Positions 1 to 8,328 of a stretch of 64,000 nt of DNA are shown one piece after another. The notes beneath the pieces were generated by a model. That model saw only the letters and a list, made by a program, of their open reading frames with translations. It did not search any database and was not told where the DNA came from. A program made the position numbers and the translations under genes. Source of the DNA: Paenibacillus methanolicus (GTDB lineage Bacteria; Bacillota; Bacilli; Paenibacillales; Paenibacillaceae); the NCBI RefSeq assembly GCF_008124765.1, contig NZ_VNHS01000004.1:483060-547059 (forward strand). The letters are read 5' to 3'. The stretch's first letter is position 1, and each line of letters begins with the position of its first letter.

Positions 1-1
1 G

Positions 2-493
2 CACTCGGATCAATATACGATGTTCTTGTGGTTCCTATCCAATTCGATCTGGAGACGGCTGGAGGACGCCGAACTAGCATCGAAGCTGTTCTATCTCAAT
101 AAAGCGCTCAATGGGGTCGCGTGCATGTATGACGCGGCCATGCCCGACATCTTTCTCGTCGTGCACGGGGGAGGGATTGTGCTGGGCAAAGCCTTGTATG
201 ACGATTTCTTCGTCTGTTATCAAGGGTGCACGGTCGGCGCGATCAACGGCGTCTATCCGGTGTTGGGCAAAGGCGTGGCCATGGCCCCGCAGTCCGCGAT
301 CATCGGCGGGTGCCGCGTTGGCGACCATGTCACGATCGGCAATCAAGCCCTTCTTCGCAACGACGACCTGCAACCGGGGGCCGTCTACTATCGGAATACG
401 GAAGACGGGAAGCACATGAGCCGGCAGGTTGACAAGCCTTGGGCCCAGTCCTTCTTTAATGTCCCGATTCCCCGCAAGGAGAAAGGGGGATGA
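2..493 (+). CDS. Left-handed beta-helix acyltransferase (partial, 5' end outside window)
   Basis: The frame is open from base 2, so the gene begins upstream of the window. The visible 164 codons contain hexapeptide-type repeats (GGGIVLGKALYDDFF, GCTVGAINGVYPVLG, AIIGGCRVGDHVTIG), the pattern of a left-handed beta-helix. Such proteins transfer acetyl or other acyl groups to serine or amino sugars, and the residues resemble the serine acetyltransferase branch. Its stop overlaps the next gene's start as ATGA (490-493), which implies translational coupling. As the neighbours are nucleotide-sugar genes, I infer that it acylates an amino or deoxy sugar for a surface or flagellar glycan rather than making O-acetylserine. 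The substrate cannot be read from the sequence. Confidence 0.7.
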   Translation, partial: HSDQYTMFLWFLSNSIWRRLEDAELASKLFYLNKALNGVACMYDAAMPDIFLVVHGGGIVLGKALYDDFFVCYQGCTVGAINGVYPVLGKGVAMAPQSAIIGGCRVGDHVTIGNQALLRNDDLQPGAVYYRNTEDGKHMSRQVDKPWAQSFFNVPIPRKEKGG

Positions 494-1425
494 GCGTGCC
501 GGCCAAAACGGTGCTCGTTAGCGGCGCGGAGGGTTACCTGGCCCTCCATTTGGCGCATCATTTAAGGCAGTCGCAGTATCGCGTCTTGACCGCAAGCAGA
601 CGAAGCGGAGATTTTCGCATGGATTTCTCCCGGCCTTCTGAGGTTGCAAGCCTTCCTGCCGGCGGCATTGACGCCATGGTCCATCTCGTTTCGCCGAATG
701 AAGGCATGCTCAAAAATGATCCCCTCGGCGCGCTCGCCGAAGCCGCAGCCGGGATCCATGCCGCCCTTGATTTCTGCAAAGCCAACGGCATCCCGGATTT
801 TATCTACGTCTCTAGCTTCCATGTGTTCGGCTCGACGGGCGGCGTGCTGACCGAGCAGACCGCTCCGGCCCCTCGGAACGACTACGGGTTGTCTCATCTG
901 ATCGCGGAACAGACCGTGCAGATGTTCGATAGGGCCGGTCCGATCAACGGGTGGATCGTCCGGCCTTCGAATGTGTTCGGCGTGCCGCATAAGGTGGACG
1001 CGTTCAAGCGATGGCATTTGATCCCGTTTTTATTTTGCCGGGAAGCGATTGAACGCCGCCTGATCACGCTCCTGACGCCCGGACGCCAACTTCGTAACTT
1101 CGTGGGCGCGTCGGACGTTTGCGGAAGCATCCTGTGGCTCTTGGAGGAGCGGCCGAAGGAACGCATGATTCATGCCTATGGGAAAGAAACGCTGAGCGTG
1201 CTGCAGTATGCCCGGTTGGTGCAGCGCATCGCGCAAGAACAATTCGGGCTGCCGGTCCGGATCGAAGCACCGGAAAGAGCGGATTCGTCGGTGGAATTCG
1301 AATTTACCAGCCGGATCGAGCACCCTCGATTGGAGCCGAGAGCGAGTCTTGAAGCATTCGTAAGGGACATGCTGTCCATCCTAATGAACAAGGACATGCC
1401 GATCAACCACGATGGCAGCCGCTAA
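490..1425 (+). CDS. Extended SDR / NAD-dependent epimerase-dehydratase family, atypical active site
   Basis: A 311-residue Rossmann protein. Residues about 8-19 (VSGAEGYLALHL) form the glycine-rich NAD(P)-binding loop, and FIYVSSFHVFG carries the usual Ser region. The catalytic YxxxK motif reads Tyr132-Gly-Leu-Ser-His136, so the conserved lysine is replaced by histidine. Members of this family are sugar-nucleotide epimerases, dehydratases or 4-reductases. Next to an RmlC-type epimerase and a CDP-glucose 4,6-dehydratase it would fit a 4-ketoreductase finishing a CDP-deoxysugar, but the Lys-to-His change leaves activity open. The start overlaps the upstream stop by 4 bases. Confidence 0.75.
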   Translation: MSVPAKTVLVSGAEGYLALHLAHHLRQSQYRVLTASRRSGDFRMDFSRPSEVASLPAGGIDAMVHLVSPNEGMLKNDPLGALAEAAAGIHAALDFCKANGIPDFIYVSSFHVFGSTGGVLTEQTAPAPRNDYGLSHLIAEQTVQMFDRAGPINGWIVRPSNVFGVPHKVDAFKRWHLIPFLFCREAIERRLITLLTPGRQLRNFVGASDVCGSILWLLEERPKERMIHAYGKETLSVLQYARLVQRIAQEQFGLPVRIEAPERADSSVEFEFTSRIEHPRLEPRASLEAFVRDMLSILMNKDMPINHDGSR

Positions 1426-1457
1426 CTACCACTATAGAGCAAGGAGAATCGCCGGTC

Positions 1458-2030
1458 ATGAATGTTCAGCCACTCTCTCTGCATGGAGCCGCTCTGCTTG
1501 TACAGAAGCCGATCGCAGACAACCGCGGCAGCTTTGCCCGAACGTTCTGCGGCCGAACATTGGCCGAGCACGGCCTTTCTTTTCGCATGGCGCAATGCAA
1601 CGAAGCCTTTAACAAGCATGCGCGCACGTTGAGAGGGATGCATTTTCAGCGGCCTCCCCATGGCGAAGAGAAGATCGTGAATTGCGTCCAAGGGAAACTG
1701 TACGACGTCATCGTCGACCTGAATCTGGATAGCCCGACCTTCGGCAAATGGGTTGGCGTCACGCTGTCCGCGGATGACGGCCAATCGCTATTCGTGCCCA
1801 AAGGGTTCGCGCACGGCTATCAGACGTTAACCGAGAATACGGTCATTCAGTATATGGTCAGCGAGTACTACACCCCTTCCCATGAGTCCGGCGTCCGCTG
1901 GAACGATCCGTTCTTCGGCATCGAGTGGCCGTTCACGGAGGACCTCCTTCTCTCCGAGAAGGATCGGAGTTGGACCGATTTCGACAAGATGAGGGACGGC
2001 ATACGTTTATCGGAGGGAGTTCGGACATGA
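1458..2030 (+). CDS. rfbC: RmlC-like dTDP/CDP-4-keto-6-deoxysugar 3,5-epimerase
   Basis: A 190-residue cupin of the dTDP-4-dehydrorhamnose 3,5-epimerase family. It has the DNRGSFARTF start of the fold, the catalytic histidine in LRGMHFQ, DVIVDLN in the core, GFAHGYQT and the Tyr-containing EYYTP segment. The family epimerises C3 and/or C5 of 4-keto-6-deoxyhexose nucleotides in the cytoplasm. No rmlA, rmlB or rmlD is visible, and a CDP-glucose 4,6-dehydratase lies 1.8 kb downstream. The substrate may therefore be the CDP-linked 4-keto sugar, which makes the symbol a family label only. The stop overlaps the next start as ATGA (2027-2030). Confidence 0.85.
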   Translation: MNVQPLSLHGAALLVQKPIADNRGSFARTFCGRTLAEHGLSFRMAQCNEAFNKHARTLRGMHFQRPPHGEEKIVNCVQGKLYDVIVDLNLDSPTFGKWVGVTLSADDGQSLFVPKGFAHGYQTLTENTVIQYMVSEYYTPSHESGVRWNDPFFGIEWPFTEDLLLSEKDRSWTDFDKMRDGIRLSEGVRT

Positions 2031-3847
2031 ATACCGAAATCGCAACGCATTCGTTAGAGCTGCTTCAGGGCGGTTATGAGGGCGTGATCCATTTGCAAAA
2101 TTGCATCCGTCGGGGCGAGCTGAATGCGCCCGATATCGCGATCTTTGAAACGATGGGCGAACTGCTGGATATCCTCGAGAAGAGCATGGCCGAGGCCGAC
2201 GTCCCTCACCGCGTGCCAGAAATCAACGCCAATTTGCGTTATTACCTGGACGGCCTCATGCAGGATTTGAACGACGATCAAGTGGATCGGTTTCTGTACG
2301 ATTTCCGCTTTCACTTTTACTCGTTATACCGCGTGCTAGAATTCGAAATCGCGTACATCGTCGAGCGCCATGTGGACAAGGAGGCGTATCCACGATTCTA
2401 CCCGGAGATTGTGGACGTTGACCACCATGAGATCGTGACGCTGGGGGAAGAGGCCGGCTGCAAGGTGAGCGTCGTGTTGTTGGCGTACAATAATCTTGCC
2501 GTGACGCGCGATTGCGTGGATAGCATTATCGCGAACATGGGGGATATGGACTACGAATTGGTTCTGGTGGACAACGGCTCCACGGATGGCACGAAGGCGT
2601 ATTTCGACTCCGTTCCGGGCGCGAAGGTCATTCACTTGAAGTATAATATTCACCTCGTCAAAGGCTTTAACATGGGACTCATGGCGGCGGAGGGCCGATA
2701 TACCGCTGCCGTGTGCAACGATTTTATTTTCACGTCCAATTGGATCCATAATCTGATGGCTTGCATCGAGAGCGATCCCCAAATCGGATACGTTTCCCCG
2801 GGAGCCACCTCGATCTCCAATATGCAGCAGATCGACATCCCATTCGTCTCCATCGCGGATTTTCAGGAGCGGGCAAGGGCGTTTAACATCAGCAATCCAT
2901 CCAAATGGGAGGAACGTGTAGTCTTGCTGCCCAATGTCTTATGCTGCCGGACCGCGCTGCTCGAGAAGATCGGCTACTACGATACCCGTTTTTACCGCGG
3001 CGAGTTTCTGGATGACGACATCAGCTTCAAAATCAGGCGAGCCGGCTATAAGCTGGTGTACTGCGCCGATACGGTCACCCACCATTACGGTAGCTTGACG
3101 ACCACGTCGGATCATCTGACCGGTTCCTTGGAAGAGGGGCGGAGGAGTTTCTTCGACAAGTACGGGTTGGATGCTTGGCAGGACGCCCGCATGGATTCGA
3201 CCTATCTGGAGATCGACCGGAAATATTTGAGCGGCGCGCAGACCCTATTAGGCGTAGATGTCAAATGCGGAGCAACGTTCATGCAGATCAAAAATCGCAT
3301 CTGGTCCGAGTTCGGCATCCAGCCGGACTTGCGGCTCTGCACGACGGAGCCCAAATACGAGACGGACTTGCGGACGCTGTCCGACGACGTTTCTGTGATT
3401 GAACGGCTTGATCAGCTCCCGGAGGTAGTTTGCGGCAAGTTGGATTTGATTTACATCGAGAAGCCGCTGGATACGTATCCTGAAGAGGCGAGCGTCGTAT
3501 TCGGGATGTTAGCGAGGATGCTTGCGGATAACGGCAGCTTGATCTTTTACGTCACCAACAACATCAGCATTGAGGCGATCTTCGATATGCTGAATGCGTC
3601 CGCTTCCCTTCACAATCGAAGGATATACGTGCGGAATATGCTGCTGACGGAAGCGCGGAAGCACGGATTCGGCCAGGCGGCCGTCATGGATTTCATCGTT
3701 GAACGCGGCCCGCAGGCGACTCGGATGATCGAATCGGTGGCCAAACTGTTGTCCGGCAACCAAGAGACGCAGGCCCGGTACATCGTAGCCGCTATGAAAC
3801 CCGGCTATGCGATGTACCAGCTGAAATTAGAGGCTATTCCCGATTAA
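2027..3847 (+). CDS. Large GT2 glycosyltransferase with extra N- and C-terminal domains
   Basis: A 606-residue protein. The start at 2027 is chosen for its 4-base overlap with the upstream stop; the frame is open further up but lies inside rfbC. Residues about 1-135 are a helical, acidic N-domain. Residues about 145-390 are a GT-A fold glycosyltransferase (VVLLAYNNLAVTRDC, then VLVDNGSTDGT). At the usual DXD site the sequence reads CNDFIF. About residues 430-600 (LGVDVKCGATF, KLDLIYIE, LADNGSLIFYV) look like a degraded SAM-methyltransferase Rossmann fold, by pattern only. Its position among deoxysugar genes and before flagellin suggests a cytoplasmic flagellin or surface-glycan transferase. 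Donor and acceptor are unknown. Confidence 0.75.
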   Translation: MNTEIATHSLELLQGGYEGVIHLQNCIRRGELNAPDIAIFETMGELLDILEKSMAEADVPHRVPEINANLRYYLDGLMQDLNDDQVDRFLYDFRFHFYSLYRVLEFEIAYIVERHVDKEAYPRFYPEIVDVDHHEIVTLGEEAGCKVSVVLLAYNNLAVTRDCVDSIIANMGDMDYELVLVDNGSTDGTKAYFDSVPGAKVIHLKYNIHLVKGFNMGLMAAEGRYTAAVCNDFIFTSNWIHNLMACIESDPQIGYVSPGATSISNMQQIDIPFVSIADFQERARAFNISNPSKWEERVVLLPNVLCCRTALLEKIGYYDTRFYRGEFLDDDISFKIRRAGYKLVYCADTVTHHYGSLTTTSDHLTGSLEEGRRSFFDKYGLDAWQDARMDSTYLEIDRKYLSGAQTLLGVDVKCGATFMQIKNRIWSEFGIQPDLRLCTTEPKYETDLRTLSDDVSVIERLDQLPEVVCGKLDLIYIEKPLDTYPEEASVVFGMLARMLADNGSLIFYVTNNISIEAIFDMLNASASLHNRRIYVRNMLLTEARKHGFGQAAVMDFIVERGPQATRMIESVAKLLSGNQETQARYIVAAMKPGYAMYQLKLEAIPD

Positions 3848-3877
3848 CAAGTCACTCTCGCGACCAGGAGCATGCAC

Positions 3878-4960
3878 ATGGTACAATTCGGAACCGTAGA
3901 CCGCTCGTTTTGGGCCGGCAAGCAAGTGTTTCTTACCGGGCACACGGGTTTTAAAGGGAGCTGGCTCTCGCTATGGCTTCACGGCATGGGAGCGAGCGTG
4001 ACGGGCTTTGCCCTGCCCGCCCCGACCGTTCCTTCGTTATTCGAGCTTGGCAAGGTGGAGCAAGGCTTGGAGAACTCCGTCATCGGCGATGTGGCCGACC
4101 TGGAGTGGCTTCGTTCGGCGCTGCGGCGGGCGGCCCCCGAAATCATCATACATATGGCCGCGCAGCCCTTGGTGCGGGCTTCGTATGATGACCCAGTGGG
4201 AACCTTCCGCACCAACGTCATGGGTACAGTCAACATCTTGGAAGCCGCCCGCGCCTGCGACTCCGTCCGGGTCATTCTCAATGTGACCTCGGACAAGTGC
4301 TATGAGAACCAGGAGTGGTACTGGGGTTATCGGGAGAACGAGCCGATGGGCGGGCATGATCCGTATTCCAGCAGTAAAGGTTGCTCGGAACTGATTACAT
4401 CGGCATATCGCCGATCGTTCTTCGCTTCGCCTTCGATTCAAGTGGCGACGGCTCGTGCCGGGAATGTCATCGGCGGAGGCGACTGGGCGGAGGATCGGCT
4501 GATCCCCGATCTGATCCGCGCATTGATGAAGAACGAACAGATCGAGCTTCGCAATCCGCAAGCCGTACGGCCTTGGCAGCACGTATTGGAACCGTTGTCC
4601 GGCTATCTCGTGCTGTGCCAACAGTTATACGCGGGAGGGGAGGCTTACGCGCAAGCCTGGAACTTCGGTCCGCTTAACAACGAGACGAGCTCCGTCGAAA
4701 CCATCGTCAATCAAATGCTGGACAAGTGGCCGTACGAGCACCCAGGCTATAAAGTAGTCGGACAAGCCCATAAGCATGAAGCGGGCTTATTGCATCTCGA
4801 TTGCTCCAAGGCGATGCGGGAGCTCGGTTGGAGGGCAAGATGGTCCACGGATCGCGCTTTGCAAGCGACGGTAGATTGGGTGGTCGGGTATATGGAAGGA
4901 AAGGATATTCATGACTTGTGCAAGCAGCAGATTGCGGAATATGAATCTGAATACATATAG
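3878..4960 (+). CDS. rfbG: CDP-glucose 4,6-dehydratase
   Basis: An SDR of about 360 residues with VFLTGHTGFKGSWL (NAD loop), HMAAQPLVRASYDDP, NVTSDKCYEN and the YSSSK catalytic pair. This is the typical signature of CDP-glucose 4,6-dehydratase, which converts CDP-glucose to CDP-4-keto-6-deoxyglucose. Two in-frame ATGs exist, at 3872 and 3878. The AGGAG at 3866-3870 sits 7 bases before the second, so 3878 is preferred. Its partner, glucose-1-phosphate cytidylyltransferase (RfbF), is not in the window and would be expected upstream. Together with the preceding epimerase and SDR it can make a CDP-6-deoxyhexose. Confidence 0.92.
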   Translation: MVQFGTVDRSFWAGKQVFLTGHTGFKGSWLSLWLHGMGASVTGFALPAPTVPSLFELGKVEQGLENSVIGDVADLEWLRSALRRAAPEIIIHMAAQPLVRASYDDPVGTFRTNVMGTVNILEAARACDSVRVILNVTSDKCYENQEWYWGYRENEPMGGHDPYSSSKGCSELITSAYRRSFFASPSIQVATARAGNVIGGGDWAEDRLIPDLIRALMKNEQIELRNPQAVRPWQHVLEPLSGYLVLCQQLYAGGEAYAQAWNFGPLNNETSSVETIVNQMLDKWPYEHPGYKVVGQAHKHEAGLLHLDCSKAMRELGWRARWSTDRALQATVDWVVGYMEGKDIHDLCKQQIAEYESEYI

Positions 4961-5041
4961 CTGCCCAGTCCCGATTCGGCTGCATTCGCTCTTGTCTGTT
5001 CAGTCGCTAGATTATGGGTAATGTTACCGGCTCTTCAGCTA

Positions 5042-5068
5042 TAACCTACTTTTTCAAACGACCGATAT
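5042..5068 (+). promoter_or_regulatory. Sigma-D-type flagellar promoter of first flagellin gene
   Basis: TAAC (5042-5045), a 15-base spacer, then ACCGATAT (5061-5068). The Bacillus sigma-D consensus is TAAA-N15-GCCGATAT, so spacing is exact with one mismatch in each element. It lies about 105 bases upstream of the flagellin start codon. Confidence 0.75.
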
Positions 5069-5129
5069 ATATAGTACAAGGGCACGAGAGAGAAGCAAGA
5101 CTCGCGAAGCGCTTGTAACCAATCATCAA

Positions 5130-5150
5130 GGCACCGCAAGGAAGCGGGCC
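5130..5150 (+). promoter_or_regulatory. Putative CsrA-binding hairpin in first flagellin leader
   Basis: GGC, bulged A, CCGC pairs with GCGG-GCC around a loop AAGGAA (5138-5143), presenting GGA in the loop as CsrA targets do. A second GGA lies in the Shine-Dalgarno sequence GGGAGG (5160-5165). This mirrors the two-site arrangement known for the Bacillus subtilis hag leader. Confidence 0.55.
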
Positions 5151-5174
5151 TCACATTCAGGGAGGAAATTTATC

Positions 5175-6065
5175 ATGCGTATTAACCACAACATTGCATC
5201 TTTGAACACGTACCGTCAGCTGAGCACGAACTCGGCGAACACGAACAAATCGATCGAGAAACTGTCGTCGGGTCTCCGCATCAACCGCGCGGGCGACGAC
5301 GCGGCGGGTCTTGCGATCTCCGAGAAAATGCGCGGCCAAATCCGCGGCTTGGACATGGCGGGCAAGAACGCGCAAGACGGCATCTCCCTCATCCAAACGG
5401 CAGAGGGCGCGCTGAACGAGACGCACAGCATCCTGCAGCGTATGCGCGAACTCGCGGTACAATCGTCGAACGACACGAACACGACGACGGACCGCGGCGA
5501 GCTGCAGAAGGAAGTCGACGAGCTGGCAAAAGAAATCACGCGCATCTCGAACACGACGGAATTCAACACGAAGAAGCTGCTTGACGGTTCCGCAAATACG
5601 GGATCGGGCGTAACGAGTGCTGCGAACCTGACGTTCCAAATCGGTGCCAACGCTGGTCAGAACATGTCGCTGTCGATCTCGGCGATGGATGCGGCATCGC
5701 TTGGCGTAGCCGGCACGGGAGCAGCATCCGCAACAGGTACCACGGCGGCTACAGCGACGAACGGCATCAGCATTTCCTCGCAGGCTTCCGCAAGCGCGGC
5801 GATCACGTCGATCAACACGGCGATCCAGACGGTATCCTCCGAGCGTTCCAAGCTGGGTGCGTATCAGAACCGTCTGGAGCACACGATCAACAACTTGGGC
5901 ACGACGAGCGAGAACCTGACGGCAGCGGAATCCCGTATCCGCGACGTCGACATGGCCAAAGAAATGATGGAGCAAACGAAGAACAATATTCTCTCCCAAG
6001 CGGCGCAAGCGATGCTCGCGCAAGCGAACCAGCAACCGCAAGGAGTGCTGCAGCTCCTCCGTTAA
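5175..6065 (+). CDS. hag: Flagellin (short form)
   Basis: A 296-residue flagellin. The N-terminal D0/D1 ([39 protein letters not shown]) and the C-terminal D1/D0 ([22 protein letters not shown] to QGVLQLLR) are complete. Between them (about residues 140-205) is only a short Ala/Thr/Ser-rich linker, so the filament would lack a large outer domain. It polymerises outside the cell into the flagellar filament. GGAGG lies 9 bases before the ATG. The gene has its own sigma-D-type promoter and a CsrA-type leader hairpin, and is followed by a strong terminator. The second flagellin at 8693 has nearly the same ends, so this genome can probably make mixed or alternative filaments. Confidence 0.97.
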   Translation: MRINHNIASLNTYRQLSTNSANTNKSIEKLSSGLRINRAGDDAAGLAISEKMRGQIRGLDMAGKNAQDGISLIQTAEGALNETHSILQRMRELAVQSSNDTNTTTDRGELQKEVDELAKEITRISNTTEFNTKKLLDGSANTGSGVTSAANLTFQIGANAGQNMSLSISAMDAASLGVAGTGAASATGTTAATATNGISISSQASASAAITSINTAIQTVSSERSKLGAYQNRLEHTINNLGTTSENLTAAESRIRDVDMAKEMMEQTKNNILSQAAQAMLAQANQQPQGVLQLLR

Positions 6066-6083
6066 TAGTTCTGTTCGATTGGC

Positions 6084-6113
6084 AAGGTCTTAGGCTTCAC
6101 CGCCTAAGACCTT
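6084..6113 (+). terminator. Hairpin terminator after first flagellin
   Basis: A perfect 12-bp stem AAGGTCTTAGGC / GCCTAAGACCTT with loop TTCACC (6096-6101). Only a weak T-rich tail follows, so some read-through into the glycosyltransferase gene is likely. Confidence 0.75.
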
Positions 6114-6138
6114 CATTAAAAATATAGGGAGGCTAATA

Positions 6139-8040
6139 ATGTACCCATCTATTGCCCTTTGTATGATTGTGAAGAACGAAGAGAAGCATCTTGCGAAATG
6201 TTTGACTAGCGTACAGGGGTTAGTGGATGAAATTATCGTCGTGGACACGGGATCGACCGATGCCACGGTAAACATCGCGAAGCAATGCCAAGCCAGCGTG
6301 TACCATTTCGAGTGGGTGAACAGCTTCGCGGCTGCGCGTAACTATGCATTAGAGCAGGCCAAATCCGACTATATCCTCGTGTTGGACGCCGATGAATACT
6401 TAGAGCAGGCCGATCTGCGCCGGGACCTTCAGTCCGGACAGGATTATTATTCGATGAAAATCAAAAATATCGTCGGAACGGGATCGACGTTTACCCATAC
6501 AGCCGTACGATTGTTCCGCAATATGCCAAGGCTTCGTTTCGAGAACCGTCTTCACGAACACCTGAATATTAATGCCGAACAAAACGCGGGTTTAAAAGGC
6601 GGCATGGCAACGACGGTAATCCAGCATGTCGGCTACAGCGATGAGACCATGACGGAGAAAGACAAAATCGACCGCAATTTGAAGCTGATCCTGCTTGACG
6701 TGAAGGAGAATCCAAGCGGCTATAACTTGTTTAATGCAGGCAAGGCTCACGTTTCCGCCGGAGATTTCGCGGGGGCTATCCCTTATTTTCAAAAATCGTA
6801 TCCGCTCAGCACAAATCGGGTTTATCTACCCGAATTGTTGACAAAGCTGGGGCTCTGCCTGTACGAGCTAGGTAGATGCGATGAAGCGGCCAGAGTGCTT
6901 GAAGACGGGGTGAACTGCTTCCCGCGTGAATCAGACCTGAGATACATGCAAGGCAAGAACTTTCTGAGAATGGGCTACTTGAAGGATGCGGAGGAAGCAT
7001 TCAAGGCTTGTCTGGAAATCGGCGATACCGGCGACATGGTCGTGGAGGGCACCGGCGGGTATTTAGCCCGTTTGAGTTTAAGCGAAGTTTACGAGCTCCA
7101 AGGTCAAATGCTCAAAAGCTTCGATATGATTGCCACGGTAGCCGCCGAACATCACAACCTGATTCCGGCTCTGGTGAAGTACCTGGAACTGACGGCGAAA
7201 CTCCGGTTGCCGCTGGAGGAAGTCAAGGCGAGCATGGCCGGCATTTTCAAGCTCGCGCGGATCGACGATCTCGAACTGCTCCTTAAAGTGCTCTACAACG
7301 TGAAGCACCCGCTGCTGCAAGTCTACATTCGCGAATATGGCGTAAACGTGGAACGAAATGTTTTGGCCGTCGCGGCCATGTATGCGAAGGATTATAAGCA
7401 AGCCCAGCTCTATTGGGAAGAGCTTAACGTGATACCGGACGAGAACGTGCTCGACTATACGCTATTAGCTTTCCTGTCTCGGGACGAGCTGATGCTGGAT
7501 CGAGTGAAAGCGAGATTGAACTGGTCAGGCAAAGAACTGAAGGCATACGGCAAAATCGTAAGTCGTACGTTCGAAGGCGAGATTCCAAGCGGACTAGGCA
7601 AAACCATTATGGCATTGTGCAAGCAGTTGATTCTCCTTCAAGGACAAGAGGATTTCGACTATATGTCGCGTTTAATCGCGGGAAGTTCTGTGGAGCTCCG
7701 TCTTCAGCTGGCGGAACTGCTGGCTGACTATCGATTGACGGGAGCGGCCAAAACGACGATTAACAACATCTTCCATCAGAAACCGAACCATGGGAAGTCG
7801 CATCAACTGCTGGGGGGGCTCTACCTTAGCGAAGGCGAACTCCAACAAGCATTGGAGCACTATCGCAAAGCCGCGTTGTATACGAACGGCTACCCGGCTT
7901 TCGAGGGCATGTACCGCGTCCTGCAAGGGATGAACGACAAGGCTGGGGCAAGCGGAGTCGTAGACCGCATCCGGGCGCAATTCCCGAATTGCAGATGGGT
8001 GCAGGAATCGGAACCCCAGCTGTTCGCTTCTAGAGCCTAG
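6139..8040 (+). CDS. GT2 glycosyltransferase with C-terminal TPR repeats (probable flagellin glycosyltransferase)
   Basis: A 633-residue protein. Residues about 1-100 are a GT-A domain: MYPSIALCMIVKNEE, DEIIVVDTGSTDAT and a clear DXD in LVLDADEYLEQ. From about residue 195 to the end are tetratricopeptide-like helical repeats (for example AGKAHVSAGDFAGAIPYFQKSYPL, YELGRCDEAARVLEDG and HQLLGGLYLSEGELQQALEHYRKAALY). TPR-linked GT2 enzymes commonly glycosylate proteins. Being placed between two flagellin genes makes flagellin the likely acceptor, which is inference. GGGAGG precedes the ATG. There is no signal peptide or membrane segment, so it acts in the cytoplasm before export. Confidence 0.85.
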   Translation: MYPSIALCMIVKNEEKHLAKCLTSVQGLVDEIIVVDTGSTDATVNIAKQCQASVYHFEWVNSFAAARNYALEQAKSDYILVLDADEYLEQADLRRDLQSGQDYYSMKIKNIVGTGSTFTHTAVRLFRNMPRLRFENRLHEHLNINAEQNAGLKGGMATTVIQHVGYSDETMTEKDKIDRNLKLILLDVKENPSGYNLFNAGKAHVSAGDFAGAIPYFQKSYPLSTNRVYLPELLTKLGLCLYELGRCDEAARVLEDGVNCFPRESDLRYMQGKNFLRMGYLKDAEEAFKACLEIGDTGDMVVEGTGGYLARLSLSEVYELQGQMLKSFDMIATVAAEHHNLIPALVKYLELTAKLRLPLEEVKASMAGIFKLARIDDLELLLKVLYNVKHPLLQVYIREYGVNVERNVLAVAAMYAKDYKQAQLYWEELNVIPDENVLDYTLLAFLSRDELMLDRVKARLNWSGKELKAYGKIVSRTFEGEIPSGLGKTIMALCKQLILLQGQEDFDYMSRLIAGSSVELRLQLAELLADYRLTGAAKTTINNIFHQKPNHGKSHQLLGGLYLSEGELQQALEHYRKAALYTNGYPAFEGMYRVLQGMNDKAGASGVVDRIRAQFPNCRWVQESEPQLFASRA

Positions 8041-8132
8041 GCGAGGGTAGGTCACGATCACTCATACTTTTTCATTCCTGGTTGCGTCTAACGTGACCGG
8101 GTATTTTTTTGAGAAATTTTTCTGAGAAGCTA

Positions 8133-8159
8133 TAAACATTCGCGAGAGACCGCCGATAT
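8133..8159 (+). promoter_or_regulatory. Consensus sigma-D promoter upstream of csrA
   Basis: TAAA (8133-8136), exactly 15 bases, then GCCGATAT (8152-8159): a perfect match to the Bacillus sigma-D consensus. Transcription would start near 8166 and run into a structured region with no ORF (8171-8280) before csrA. Confidence 0.88.
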
Positions 8160-8203
8160 ATATATCAAGAGGAACATTGTTCCACTGACATACACCGACG
8201 GTC

Positions 8204-8280
8204 AAGGATGGACCTGATAGAACACCGGCGCTTTGCAGGACGCGAGGCCGCTCGGGGTTATATTGGGCCATCCTTTTTAT
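8204..8280 (+). ncRNA. Structured RNA element A (leader, attenuator or small RNA)
   Basis: AAGGATGG (8204-8211) pairs with CCATCCTT (8268-8275), closing a 56-base interior and followed by a T-tract (8274-8278). The interior has a further GGA (8238-8240), and a small GGAAC-ATT-GTTCC hairpin precedes it (8171-8183). With the sigma-D promoter at 8133, the region could encode a small RNA of about 115 bases ending here, or be a leader attenuator of csrA. It resembles element B at 8528. Confidence 0.45.
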
Positions 8281-8293
8281 GTGTATGTATAAT
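8263..8293 (+). promoter_or_regulatory. Possible sigma-A promoter for csrA
   Basis: A perfect -10 TATAAT (8288-8293) lies 35 bases before the csrA start. The best -35 is TTGGGC (8263-8268), with a long 19-base spacer. This would allow csrA expression even if element A ends upstream transcripts. Confidence 0.4.
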
Positions 8294-8328
8294 AGAGGAC
8301 AAGTGTGAGATTCAAGGAGGAATCGTAG

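Noticed and set aside
5157..6041. Long arginine-rich open frame antisense to the short flagellin (also similar frames antisense to the long flagellin, secA, argJ and argH)
   Set aside because: They mirror GC-rich sense codons, have biased Arg/His/Asp composition, lack ribosome sites and match no family.
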